A DNA stretch of 64,000 bases from Armigeres subalbatus. Taxonomy: Eukaryota; Arthropoda; Insecta; Diptera; Culicidae. This document shows, one piece after another, positions 54,702 to 64,000 of the stretch. The notes beneath the pieces are model-generated. The model was not told where the DNA came from, ran no database searches, and saw nothing but the letters and a program-made list of their open reading frames with translations. The stretch lies in assembly GCF_024139115.2 (NCBI RefSeq), contig NC_085139.1:141693271-141757270 (forward strand). The letters are read 5' to 3'. Each line of letters begins with the position of its first letter. The stretch's first letter is position 1. The position numbers and the translations under genes were made by a program.

Positions 54702-56370
54702 TATGTCAACGACTACTAAGGTTCAATTACATTAGTTTTACAATTGAAAAAAAAAACAAGCAAATAAGGCAACATTTTCAGTCCGTTGCATTGCGTTTTC
54801 TCTCTGTTCATGTCTCAGGAAGATAATTAAAAGCATTACAGTTTTTGATTATCAATCTTAAATATAAAAAACTTCGTTAAAATGGTATTTGAAAAAATCG
54901 GTGAAAAGTGCAGATGATTTGTGTCTACGAAACAGATTGAACTAGAGCCTCGGTCCATATTGATCACATGATATTCGAATGTATTTACGATAATTTTGTT
55001 AAAAATCTTGCATTAAATAAATGTGGAAGCGCCCAACAAATACTAATGTACGAGGTGGCAATGACCCAGTTTGGGGTATGATACGATCAGGACACTTAAA
55101 TGAACGGTTAAATCGAGATACGCAATGTGTTTCTGATGAAGAAAACCCATCAAACAACATATTTTTGATAAACTCAATGGGTAGACACAGCAGAGCACCC
55201 TGACGGAAGTATCACGATTTTTGCGAAGGAATTTAATGCTAACGCAAGCGCTTTGGCCTCTGACTTGCGGGGTCATACTTTATGGATGAATTCTTCTATT
55301 GGACACCAAGAGGGAAAGAAAAAAGATTCTGGCCTCGACGAAATATAATCGAGACACTTGCCAGATAAATCGTTATTTATGGTAATTTAATGGGCTTCTC
55401 GTCTATCTTGTTTCTCTTTTGCCCGTTCATCGAGCTTTCATGTTAATAGACTCCGGAATGGTTTCCGACACTGGAAAAGGTCCGGCGGCGGCAGCGGCTG
55501 CCAGCAACTGATTTCACTTTTGTTGTTCTCTTTTTCCCTGCATTTTCCGCGAAAGCACTAAATGCCTCTTCCTCGGCGTGATGCTGAATGGATCCAACAA
55601 CCATTCAGAGGAAAGTGAAACTCATCTATGACAAGGCCAACAATGTGGGGTGTGGTCGTTGATGATAAATTAATACAGAATAGAGGAGCTGCTTCTAATG
55701 GGTCCATATTTAACATTAAGGGATTTTTATTACGAGTCAGTTGCAGAGATTTACTAAATGAAGATAATTATTTATCTTCTCCATACGAGTCAAGGCGACC
55801 TTCTTCATTTACGTTCTTGGTAAGTATGTCTCGAAAGAAGATTATTTTTAGACATTTTTTATATAAGAGAAAGTATGTACTAGAGAGATGTTAGTGCGAA
55901 AGATTTGTTTCCTGAAAACTAGCGGCAAATTGTTTATCTATTGACTCAATTTTATATCTCACATGATTTAATTTCCATCAAAACATCTCTTCGCAGCATT
56001 GTTGGAGTCCATGAAAAAAAGTTTTTTTTGAATTCTGTCCGCAAAGATTACTTGGGCTTTAGGTGGATTGAGCTCTGGAAAATCCACAAAGTTTTTCTAA
56101 TCGGAATTTCAAATTTTTATCAAGCTGTTCACTGCTTTGAAATCCATTTCAGTTTTGTGTGCCAGAGCAGTCAGTGTTACAAAACATTATTTGAATCCAG
56201 AATATTTTCTTTCGATATGTGGCAATAAACGCTAAGTTGGTTCAAACAATTTAACATTTCCCCTATTGTAGGGAATACGATTAACCATTCGTTAGATTCT
56301 AATTGTTGTGTTTTCTTAATTGAAATCGTATCACACAACCAAGTCAGAAAAGGATTGTATTTCGTCTGCA
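54702..56370. other. Unassigned sequence upstream of the three-exon gene
   Basis: This lies on the 5-prime side of the minus-strand gene and may hold its promoter, but I see no defined element. Frames at 55021-55203, 55628-55894 and 55941-56228 have no motif. A GGCGGCGGCAGCGG patch lies near 55482. Confidence 0.45.
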
Positions 56371-56375
56371 GTAAG

Positions 56376-56818
56376 TTAATGACAAAAAAACGTCATCCAC
56401 TCATCTATAGAAATATTTGGTCTATAGTAATAGCTCTTTGCCCACATATGTACCTCCAGTTTGACAAAGTAGTCTACAGATCCTCGCATCTGATATACCG
56501 TACGCTTAATCTTGTCGCCAACTAAACTCGAGTATTATACGCCAAACCGGTGACATTCGGAATCACACAAGACAGTCCATTTCAACCGAAATAAATCATG
56601 CCACTCGTCCAGAGTAGCGGCCCAATGCTCCGAACCTTGAATGGAGGAAACCGCCTGGCGTTATCATTTTTCATGCCGTGCTACGTTATCCAGCATCTTC
56701 CGAAGGAGGTTCTTTACTCGATTAGATTCCGCCTGACAGTCTGGTTCCCACATGTGCACCTCTGGAGCTGCTAAGATGACAGCATTATGAGTTTGACAAT
56801 GCTTCCAGGCAGCCGCCG
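56376..56818 (-). pseudogene. Decayed minus-strand reading frame, unknown family
   Basis: One minus frame stays coding-like for about 145 codons with only four stops. It reads W-K-H-C-Q-T-H-N-A-V-I-L-A-A-P-E-V-H-M-W-E-P-D, then S-N-R-V-K-N-L-L-R-K-M-L, two adjacent stops, and G-S-E-H-W-A-A-T-L-D-E-W-H-D-L-F. It then gives D-K-I-K-R-T-V-Y-Q-M-R-G-S-V-D-Y-F-V-K-L-E and ends at a TAA (56376-56378). The amino-acid mix looks like a real globular protein. I cannot name it. It may be an old host gene, an element gag, or an endogenous viral piece. Confidence 0.4.
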
Positions 56819-57652
56819 CTCATCTTCGAGGGCCTCCAACTCTACACTCATCTCCACTAGCAGAGGACGAAAGACAAATATGCTTCTGGGAGAAAGAGAA
56901 TTTAATATAAATCATCGAAACTGAATATCACTTATGTGATGATTAATTATCCACCCATATATCACACCCTTTTCGCCGGTTTATGGCTCGGAATTCTGTT
57001 CCAAGTTTGAAAGCAACGTCACATGGCCTGATGGAGAACGAGCAGAAACAACGCTCCGGCTTGCACAAGCTAACGTACTACCAACTCATCTAGACATATG
57101 CGCCGCACCAGGGCCTTGTCACTCAGAGAAGTTTCTAATCTCGACGCTTTTCGAAGCATGAAACTAAAACAGCTGCTTGGGAGAGAAAAGTGTCAAGAAA
57201 CAATGTCGATCTCATGTTCCCAGGGAGGTGGCAATGCGTGCACTAGGAAGCACAAAAAGTGATTGGTTCTGCTACTGCTGCTGCTCTAGTGCTGCTCCGT
57301 ATACAAAGGCTGTCAAGAATGGTGTAAGTTTTATTAAGGTCCTCGAGAAAGAGAGACGGGTGTTGCTGCCTTGGTTGCTGAAAGAGTAACTTTTTACCTT
57401 CCTTGCCGGTGGAAAGACGAAAATGTCAGTGACAAAGATGCAAAAGGATGTGCGATATTGGTTTTATTATGAACGCTAGAACGTTATCCGGAATAGTTTT
57501 TGTTACTAGCCAACAATCGAGTTTTGTAAGTAGATCTATTAAACTTTAGAATAAACTTTGGAGGGGATACACCCCATTGGGAATAAAATGTCCAACAAAA
57601 ACCTTTAAAAAACACGTTTGCATGATGAACACAATAGCTGCCCGGTAATCCG
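56819..57652. other. Unassigned sequence
   Basis: A 70-codon plus frame at 57177-57389 is Cys/Ser-rich in the middle without a known motif. Sequence from about 57540 on may be decayed 5-prime part of the LINE that is clear after 57700. Confidence 0.4.
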
Positions 57653-57839
57653 GTGTATAAGTCGGAGGATGGATTTATTTTTATTGTTAACATGATCGCA
57701 TCGCCCAGTATAAGGGGAAGGACTTCTTCACTTGAAACGATTTGTTTTAATCTAGGAAAAACGGCTGGTATTGATAATGTTAATGCTAAAATTATACAAG
57801 ATTGCTTTCATGTCATCGGACACAACCTGCTGGACCTGA

Positions 57840-58581
57840 GGGTAGCAAGAAGTCTAGGGTAGGCGCCAATCGCTCCAGGGGCGATGCCCTAGTCATCACG
57901 GCGGACGAGGCTAAGTACTCGGATGTTTTGAAGGCGATGAGGAGTGACGTCAAGCTCGGTGAACTCGGCGCCGACGTACGTCGAATAAGACGTACCCGGA
58001 TGGGCGAGATGATACTCGAGCTGAAGCGGGGCGTCTCGCAAAAGGGCGCCGCCTACAAGAAGTTGGCGGAGGAGGTCCTAGGCGAGACAGTCAAGGTGAG
58101 GGCACTCACGACGGAGGTGAATCTAAGGGTTAAAGACCTGGACGAGATCACTGAAGTCGAAGAGCTCGTCACGGCACTGCGGCGACAGTGTGAAGTGGAG
58201 ACGCCCACCGCAGCCGTTTGGCTACGGAAAGGTCCGGCAGGGACGCAGGTAGCATTGGTTCGGCTATCTGCAGCGGACGCCTCCAAGGTAGTCAAGTTAG
58301 GGAGTGTCAAGGTGGGATGGTCGGTATGCCCTGTGCGCATATACGAGCAACCCGAAGTTTGCTTCAAGTGCCTGGAACCGGGGCACAAGCAATGGGACTG
58401 CAAAGGCCCTGACAGAAGCAATCTCTGCCGACGCTGCGGATTGGAGGGACATAAGGCACAATGCTGCACGAACCCTCCCAATTGTTTGATTTGTTCCAGC
58501 AAAGCTGTGAACAGCAAGCACCCCATGGGGGGCTCGATGTGCCCGGCGTTTAAGCGAGCTGCAAAATCAAAGTGCAGGTAA
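57840..58581 (+). pseudogene. R1-like ORF1 (gag-like), 5-prime truncated
   Basis: The apparent start methionine at 57802 lies in the flanking LINE. The R1-type protein begins after 57840 with no start of its own. It has L-V-I-T-A-D-E-A-K, M-I-L-E-L-K-R-G-V and L-R-V-K-D-L-D-E-I-T, then K-V-G-W-S-V-C-P. Three cysteine knuckles follow: CFKCLEPGHKQWDC, CRRCGLEGHKAQCC and a CX2C...H...C variant. It stops at 58579-58581. The order and motifs are typical of R1-clade ORF1. Confidence 0.85.
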
Positions 58582-58850
58582 AGCAGCTGGCTTGCTCGGC
58601 TTCGCCCGAGTGTTTGGTGTGCGCAGGTTTAGAGGAAACGGCGGAACACGTGTTGTTCGTGTGCTCACGTTTTCGCGCAATGCGTGACCACATGCTTGCC
58701 ACATGTGGTCTGGACACTACCCCGGACAACCTAGTTCGGAGGATGTGTAAAGACGAAGTTGGCTGGAACGCCGTTTTATCGGCTATCGCCCAAATCGTCT
58801 CGGAGCTACACAGAAGGTGGCGCGTGGACTCAAGGATGGCTAGTTCAGGC
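58572..58850 (+). pseudogene. R1-like ORF2 C-terminal zinc-finger end
   Basis: From C-S-A-S-P-E-C-L-V-C-A-G the frame reads E-E-T-A-E-H-V-L-F-V-C-S-R-F-R, then C-G-L-D-T-T-P-D-N-L-V and L-H-R-R-W-R-V-D-S. This CX2C...H...C end is the terminal domain of R1-clade ORF2. The longer frame (to 59093) continues into the 3-prime region and is probably not coding there. ORF1 and this end touch because of a large internal deletion. Confidence 0.8.
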
Positions 58851-59530
58851 GCAAATAAGAGGTGGTCCAAGGGATCGGAGTCGGCTTCATGGGTCATACC
58901 GGTGGTCATGCTCTGTGGTCGAACTCGATCCTTTTATCGAACAAGTGGCCGCGCGAAGAACAACATGGTATCGTCGCTTTCGCGGCGTCGGTCAACCGGG
59001 CGGGTTCCGAGCCCGAGTACGGAAAGGGGTCCTCGTCAAGGCTGGGGCAGGCGTAGGCCTCGCGTCGGCAAGTCCCTCTGTGCTGGCGAATAGGCCCTAT
59101 CGCAGAAAGGTCAATTTGGGGTGCACGCGGCATCATCATTCTTGATACCAGTCGTGCAGAGGGAAGCAGGCGCGAAGTCGACCCTGCACACCTTCCGAGG
59201 ACATAGGGCGGTAAGGCCACCTGGAAAGCCGGCAATGCGCTGGCACGATACCATGGTGTTCTTCTAAAAAGCGAGTCACGATGTTCGATGCTGCAAGGAC
59301 ACGCAGCTAACCTCGAGGGTGCGTCATGCACTGGCCCCCCTTTGAAGCATTACTTTCTGGTTGTACCGAAGGGACGATGGGCTTGGCGGCAATGGAAACG
59401 GTTTAGCTGGTCGGGGATGCAGCCCTGCCTCCCTCATTGGAGGTGGCCCCTAACCCAGCACTTCCTGGTCAACCCAGGATGTCTGTTGAGCAGATTCCCC
59501 CTCCATTGTTTAGGAAGAAAAAAAAAAAAA

Positions 59531-60356
59531 ACCTGCTGGACCTGATAAATGAATCATTGCAAACTGGGCACGTGCCGCAAGTTTGGAAGGAATCCTTAGT
59601 TATTCCAATTCAAAAAGTTGCTGGAACGATTAAAGCCGAAGAGTTTCGTCCCATCAACATGTTGCACACAGTAGAGAAAATTTTAGAACTTGTTGTTAAA
59701 GGCCAGCTACTTATGTATTTAAATAGTAATAACTTGTTAATACCGGAACAATCGGGATACCGGGAGGGTCACTCCTGCGAAACCGCTTTGAACTTGGTAT
59801 TAGCTAAATGGAAAGAAAGCATAGAGCATAAAGATACGATTGTTGCTGTGTTCTTGGATCTTAAACGCGCTTTTGAGACAATTTCTAGGCCCTTATTGTT
59901 GAAAACTTTGGAGCGCTTTGGAATTTCAGGTTCTGCATACAATTGGTTTAAAAGCTATTTGTCTGACAGAACTCAACGGACTGCTTTTAATGATTCTGTA
60001 TCTCGTCCCGTGGAGAACACCCTAGGAGTGCCTCAGGGAAGTGTATTGGGGCCCCTTTTGTTTATTATGTATATAAATGACATGCGACGGGTTTTACGTT
60101 TTTGTGATATAAACTTATTTGCAGACGATACTGTGTTATTCATTGCAGCTAAAGACTTAGAAGATGCGATTGAACGCTTGAATGAAGATTTGCATTCTTC
60201 AAGTAGATGGTTGAAGTACAAACAGTTGAAATTGAATATTAGTAAAACAAAGTACATGATTATTTCGCGAAATCGTTCAATTGATAATGTCTCTGTGAAA
60301 ATTGATGACGAGACACTTGATCGCGTACGGGAAATTAAATATCTTGGCGTGATTAT
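59531..60356 (+). pseudogene. Host LINE reverse transcriptase, middle part
   Basis: From L-L-D-L-I-N-E-S-L-Q-T-G-H the frame holds V-W-K-E-S-L-V-I-P-I-Q-K, F-R-P-I-N-M-L-H-T-V-E-K and V-A-V-F-L-D-L-K-R-A-F-E-T-I (first catalytic aspartate). It then has L-G-V-P-Q-G-S-V-L-G-P-L-L-F and I-N-L-F-A-D-D-T-V-L-F. It ends at I-K-Y-L-G-V-I-I, where the DNA element at 60357 begins. The open frame has no internal stop over about 275 codons, so this copy is fairly young. The nominal start at 59437 lies in the R1-like insertion and is not real. Confidence 0.9.
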
Positions 60357-62003
60357 CCTTTTGTCTGTGCTCTGGGGTCAATATGACCCCAGGCCACTTT
60401 GAGTGGCTGCCATTTTTTAAATTTTCAACCGATTCTCCTAATTTTTGGTAGTTTGCTAAAACTCGCCGAGATCTGTCTCCTAGGTGCAAATTCACTTGAA
60501 AAATCTTGAAAATATGCGCTACAGTGTACTTTTTTCAAAAAACTTACGTTGTCTGTGCTCTGGGGTCAAATTGACCCCAAATTGAAATTGCTATAACTTT
60601 TTTAATGTTTGTCCAATTTTGGATTTTTGGGGCTGTTTCGAAAGATAATTTAATCATCTTTCAGGTCGTTAGCAAAGGTTGACTATAGGTGGGCGGGTAC
60701 ATCGCGGGGAGGGGTTTTATTAAAAAAGGGTACAAAAACAGTGTTTTTTATGCATATTTTACTTATATCTGAAAATCCTACCCATTTTGAACTGCACCTT
60801 TTCAAAAAGGTTATGCAGAAAGGCGTGTGCTTTGACATGAGGCATTGATTACTTTAGAGCTTGATCGCTAGGTGGCGATATATTTGAATTCATTATTTTA
60901 GACTACTCAAGTAATTCCGATATATGGAATTTTCCTCATTGTAAATATTCTTATCGCACAAATTTAAAATTTGTAAAGATGACGTCTTTAACAAAGTTCG
61001 TTCGGTGGGAATGGACTGTCATGTGACGGAATAAATAATTAGGAAATTTACAAATGGGCGGCGCTAGTGTACTTGCAATATTCTTGCATATTTGAAATAT
61101 TGCTTTAGCTTGAGATCCCTCATACCTACACCCAAGTTGTATTCGGCAACATTGTTCAGGATGTCCAGGACTACAAAGCGGTGCTCAATATAATGAGCAC
61201 TTCTTCCAAGATGCAGCGCTAGTGAGCTGTTATATTTGAGTATATTGTTCCATGTGAGATCTAATGTATTTTGGTTTGTAGCATTTTTGGCAAACATGAA
61301 TGTTGTGGAGCTCATCAAAAGTTTTCTTTATATTCAACCTGCTGCAGCGATGGTGCAAATAATAGAATGGGTTCACAGAATATGTTTCAGGTCATCAAAG
61401 AAAACCCTGGAATTAAGGCCTTTGGGTATACATGCGTAACCAAAGATCAGCCAATTTGCCGCCTATTTGTAAAATTCCCAATTATTACTTCCGTCACAAG
61501 ACAGTCCATTTCCACTAGACTACCTTTGATCAAGACGCCATATTAACAAATTTTAAATTTGTGCGATAAGAATATTTACACTGAGGAGAATTTCATATAT
61601 CGGAATATCTTGAGTAGTCTAAAATAATGAATTTAAATAAACCACCACCTGGCGGCCAGCTTCTAAGCTAATCAACGCCTCATGCCAAAGCACACGCCTT
61701 GCTTGCATAACCTTTCTAAAAAAGTGGCAGTTCAAAATGGGTAGGATTTTCGGATATAAGTAAAATAATCATGAAAAATCACTGTTTTTGTAGCCTAGTT
61801 CACTAAAACCCCTCCCCGCGATGTACCCACCCACCAATAGTCAATCTTTGGCTACGACCTGAAAAATGATTAAATTATCTTTCGAAACAGCCCCAAAAAT
61901 TCAAAATCGGACAAACAATAAAAAAGTTATAGCAATTTCAAATTGGGGTCAATTTGACCCCACAGCACAGACAACGTAAGTTTTTTTGAACACAGACAGA
62001 AGG
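60357..62003. mobile_element. 1.65-kb foldback DNA element with TTAT duplication (piggyBac-like ends)
   Basis: The ends are CCTTTTGTCTGTGCT (60357) and its near mirror AACACAGACAGAAGG (62003). TTAT flanks both sides (60353-60356 and 62004-62007). Left (about 60530-61060) and right (about 61470-61990) arms are inverted copies of roughly 500 bp, each containing GGGGTCAA(A/T)TTGACCCC. The left side has an extra block of about 150 bp. CCYT ends and a four-base TTAN target recall piggyBac elements, which normally use TTAA. A minus frame at 61064-61318 shows no catalytic motif, so the element is non-autonomous. Confidence 0.8.
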
Positions 62004-62590
62004 TTATTGATGATAAATTGAAATTTGACCAACATATTGACAATGTCATCAAGAAAATAGCCAAGAAGTATGGAATCCTCTGTCGACTGAAAAACGAATT
62101 AAATATTGCTAGCAAAATACAGTTGTACAAATCAATCATCTCTCCTCACTTGGACTTTTGTCCTTCCATTTTGTTTTTAGCAAATCAGACACAAATATCG
62201 AGATTGCAGCGTTTGTAGAATAAGATTATGCGTTTGATTTTGAGATGTAGCAGATTCACTTCCTCAACTTTTTTGTTGGATACTTTGCAGTGGCTCTCGG
62301 TGAAGCAAAGAATTGTGTATTTGACAATGGTGTTCATATTTAAAGTAATTAACGGATTGCTGCCTCGATATTTATGTGATCGAATTGAAAGAGGAAGTGA
62401 CATTTATAGATATAACACTAGAAACGCGGAAGATATAAGAACACCGTTCTTTTTGCATGGAGCTTCACAAAATTCTTTGTTTTTTAAAGGTATCAATTAT
62501 TTCAATTCGATGCCTACACATATCAAACGTGCAACGACATTATCACAGTTTAAGAGACTTTGTGTTTCACACGTAAAAGCTGCCTTTTAA
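62004..62590 (+). pseudogene. Host LINE reverse transcriptase, C-terminal part
   Basis: After the second insertion the frame continues D-D-K-L-K-F-D-Q-H-I, then I-I-S-P-H-L-D-F-C-P-S-I-L-F-L and S-R-L-Q-R-L. One stop (62216-62218) precedes N-K-I-M-R-L-I-L-R-C, after which W-L-S-V-K-Q-R-I-V-Y and F-N-S-M-P-T-H-I-K run to a TAA at 62588-62590. This is the usual thumb and tail of the group. Confidence 0.88.
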
Positions 62591-62640
62591 GCAGCTACTT
62601 AGTTGACTTTTTATAATTCAATAAATGTTGTATCTTGACG

Positions 62641-63711
62641 AAGTTTGACCTACGGATTGTTTGTTTGGACAATTGTATTTTTTATTTATTGAGGCACTGA
62701 TAAACTGTTTTGTTCGCCTCGATGATGACGATGGATTTTATATATATTGACGTAATTGTAATTTGACCTTTTTTTGTGTAGTCTACAAAAGTTTGAGTCT
62801 CGCGCGCGCAAGGCAGATATGGATGATTTTTAAAATTTATGTACAGACTTGCGCATTTTCAACTGTTTGAATGATTCTTCGGATTAGTAATGGGCTATCT
62901 GGTAGAGTTTTGTTCCCGTGGTTGATACCGAAACTTTTGATATCGACGGAGCGGTAACACAAGTTTTAGTTTTGTTGACGACTTTGATTATTAATTTTAT
63001 TGATGCTTACGAGTGATAAACGTTTAGTGGTCTTGTATAAACATGAAACGCGATTCTTGGTGGAACTTTTGAAATCTGTGCGAGAGGTATCACAAGTTTT
63101 GCATTTTAGTATAAACTCGAAGTATCACTACTGATGCTTATGAGAATCTGTAGATGAAAACAACAGTTTTTTTTCTTAATTTACCTTTTTTTTTGCTGGA
63201 TAGTAATGAAAAGTTATGTAATTCATATCTGTGATGGTAATCAGATCGTTTTTGTTTTTTTTTTGCAAATCTGATTAAATTGTTATTATATCATTCAATT
63301 AATTATCTTAAAGATAAATCGTCTAGCTCAAACCTTTGTAGGGGTATGTGGCGGGACCATCATCATCATCATCATCATCATCACACGTTTGTCCAGTATA
63401 AGGCAAAGAGAGTAAACAGTTCCTTCTTTATTGGGTTATGTAGTAGACTTTGGCGGTCTGAAAAAATGAGCTTTTCGTGATTTTTTCTAAGGTAACTATA
63501 AATGTATGACAGAAATTAAATACAAATATTTATTCTGTAGTCTTCGACTAAAATTTTTTTCTCCAATAAATATGTCCGCCATTTTTGGATAAATAGTTTC
63601 GAGAAAATCGTATTTCGTCTGAAGCGCTACGCTTTTCGACTTGTAACTTTGTAGCAGAGTGTCTCATGATCTGAACGGGTAAAGTTTACGATAAAGTAAA
63701 CACTTTGAAAA
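62641..63711. other. LINE 3-prime flank and unassigned sequence with (CAT)n
   Basis: Part of this may be the 3-prime untranslated region of the host LINE, but its end is unclear. A (CAT)8-9 microsatellite lies at 63358-63384 and gives a poly-His run in one frame. No gene is seen. Confidence 0.5.
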
Positions 63712-64000
63712 ATAATTAATTGCATATTGTTCGGCAACTCGTCCGTACGAAAACCATTTTTTTGTTAAATATCTTGGCTATGCATATGCACAGCACTTGT
63801 TTCGAAATGGACAAATTGATATGAAATTTGCGAAAAAGAATCCACGTGTCTTGGAGGGACTCGAACCCTCAACCTCCTACTCTCTAGATAGGCGTGATAA
63901 CCCCTACACAACAAGACCACTTAAAGGTCACGTTTGCTGAAAAGCCATCAGAATCCGAGGTTAGCGGTTAGCTCTTTTTTGCAAAATTGAATATCTTTCG
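63712..64000 (-). mobile_element. tRNA-derived SINE, copy 2 (runs off the right edge)
   Basis: On minus: head (GATATTCAATTTTGCAAAAA, then AGCTAACCGC), tRNA-like core at 63918-63847, and body with GATTCTTTTTCGC and a GTGCATATGCACAG-like palindrome. The 3-prime part is TTAACAAAAAAATGG, then GTACGGACGAGTTGCCGAAC, ending near TTAATT at 63712. It is more complete than the copy at 31.9 kb and defines the family's 3-prime end. Confidence 0.8.
63847..63918 (-). tRNA. tRNA-like SINE core, copy 2
   Basis: It is the same as the core at 31953-32024, but the D arm reads GTGTAGGGGTTATCAC, so its outer three pairs are intact. The D arm and box A closely resemble valine-type tRNAs, while the anticodon loop carries AGA. 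The B box GGTTCGAGTCC is perfect. As part of a repeated unit it is a pol III promoter and not a decoding tRNA. Confidence 0.6.

Larger units (their letters stand above)
57840..59530 (+). mobile_element. R1-like LINE deletion derivative
   Basis: The element is bracketed by AACCTGCTGGACCTGA (57824-57839 and 59529-59544) and ends in a run of 13-14 A. It has a 5-prime truncated ORF1 followed directly by the last part of ORF2 and a GC-rich 3-prime region. The whole endonuclease and polymerase (about 3 kb) are missing. The long duplication and poly(A) show it moved by target-primed reverse transcription, presumably with enzymes from a complete relative. Confidence 0.9.
57700..62640 (+). mobile_element. 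CR1/L2- or Jockey-group LINE carrying two insertions
   Basis: The LINE occupies 57700-57839, 59531-60356 and 62004-62640. Its polymerase starts T-S-S-L-E-T-I-C-F-N-L and K-T-A-G-I-D-N-V-N, resumes after the first insertion, and after the second continues to the C-terminal R-L-C-V-S-H-V-K. Both host junctions rejoin in frame when the insertions and one target duplication each are removed. An AATAAA lies at 62622. The endonuclease is not visible, so the element is 5-prime truncated or decayed. Confidence 0.85.

Noticed and set aside
57802..57839. ATG at 57802 as the start of the R1-like ORF1
   Set aside because: It lies in the flanking LINE and the target duplication, outside the R1-like element.
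59437..59530. Start of the 321-codon polymerase at 59437
   Set aside because: The first 30 or so codons fall in the 3-prime end and poly(A) of the R1-like insertion; the LINE frame really continues from 57839.
1..64000. Complete LTR retrotransposon or intact, presently active element
   Set aside because: No pair of long terminal repeats with a primer site was seen, and every LINE or transposase frame has stops, shifts, deletions or insertions.

Overview
The window looks like a repeat-dominated stretch of a culicine (Aedes-like) mosquito genome. This is inferred from the content: four related RTE-clade LINE copies, a Juan-like Jockey-clade LINE, a probable Feilai-type SINE piece, an R4/Dong-type LINE, an R1-type LINE, many short hAT- or Harbinger-type elements, minisatellites, and almost no host coding sequence. 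Bacterial features (operons, ribosome binding sites, CRISPR) are absent, and most open frames are transposon relics or shadows of repeats.

Layout. 1-0.8 kb is a 10/11-bp minisatellite. 3.5-9.1 kb holds a terminal-inverted-repeat element, a decayed minus-strand LINE and an R4/Dong-like LINE (5.9-9.1 kb) cut by a 262-bp inserted foldback. 9-25 kb is mostly sequence I cannot assign, with scattered LINE fragments (14.4, 16.6-17.5, 18.5 kb) and small MITEs. 25.2-31.5 kb has two RTE pieces flanking a minus-strand hAT-type transposase relic split by a 2.7-kb hAT-like element, which itself carries three smaller elements, two of them one inside the other. 31.6-36 kb contains a tRNA-derived SINE, foldbacks and MITEs. 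35.7-42 kb is rich in degenerate GGCCGAAA repeats and carries two ordered fragments of one LINE type. 42.4-51.6 kb is a LINE block: Juan-like element, a second Jockey/CR1-group LINE, then a nearly full-length RTE interrupted by a 166-bp MITE. 51.8-53.6 kb is tandem and inverted repeats. 57.7-62.6 kb is a LINE carrying two large insertions, each with a target-site duplication: an R1-like deletion derivative and a 1.65-kb foldback DNA element. The window ends in a second copy of the tRNA-derived SINE.

The only convincing intact host gene is a small minus-strand gene at 54.08-54.61 kb: three exons with phase-0 introns of 94 and 59 bp, encoding a 124-residue protein with one membrane segment. A second, decayed minus-strand reading frame at 56.4-56.8 kb may be an old host gene or an unrecognised element.

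The strongest structural results are target-site duplications read directly from the sequence, which let insertions be ordered in time. Several interrupted frames become continuous again when an insertion and one duplication copy are removed. All family names rest on motif recognition without any database search.
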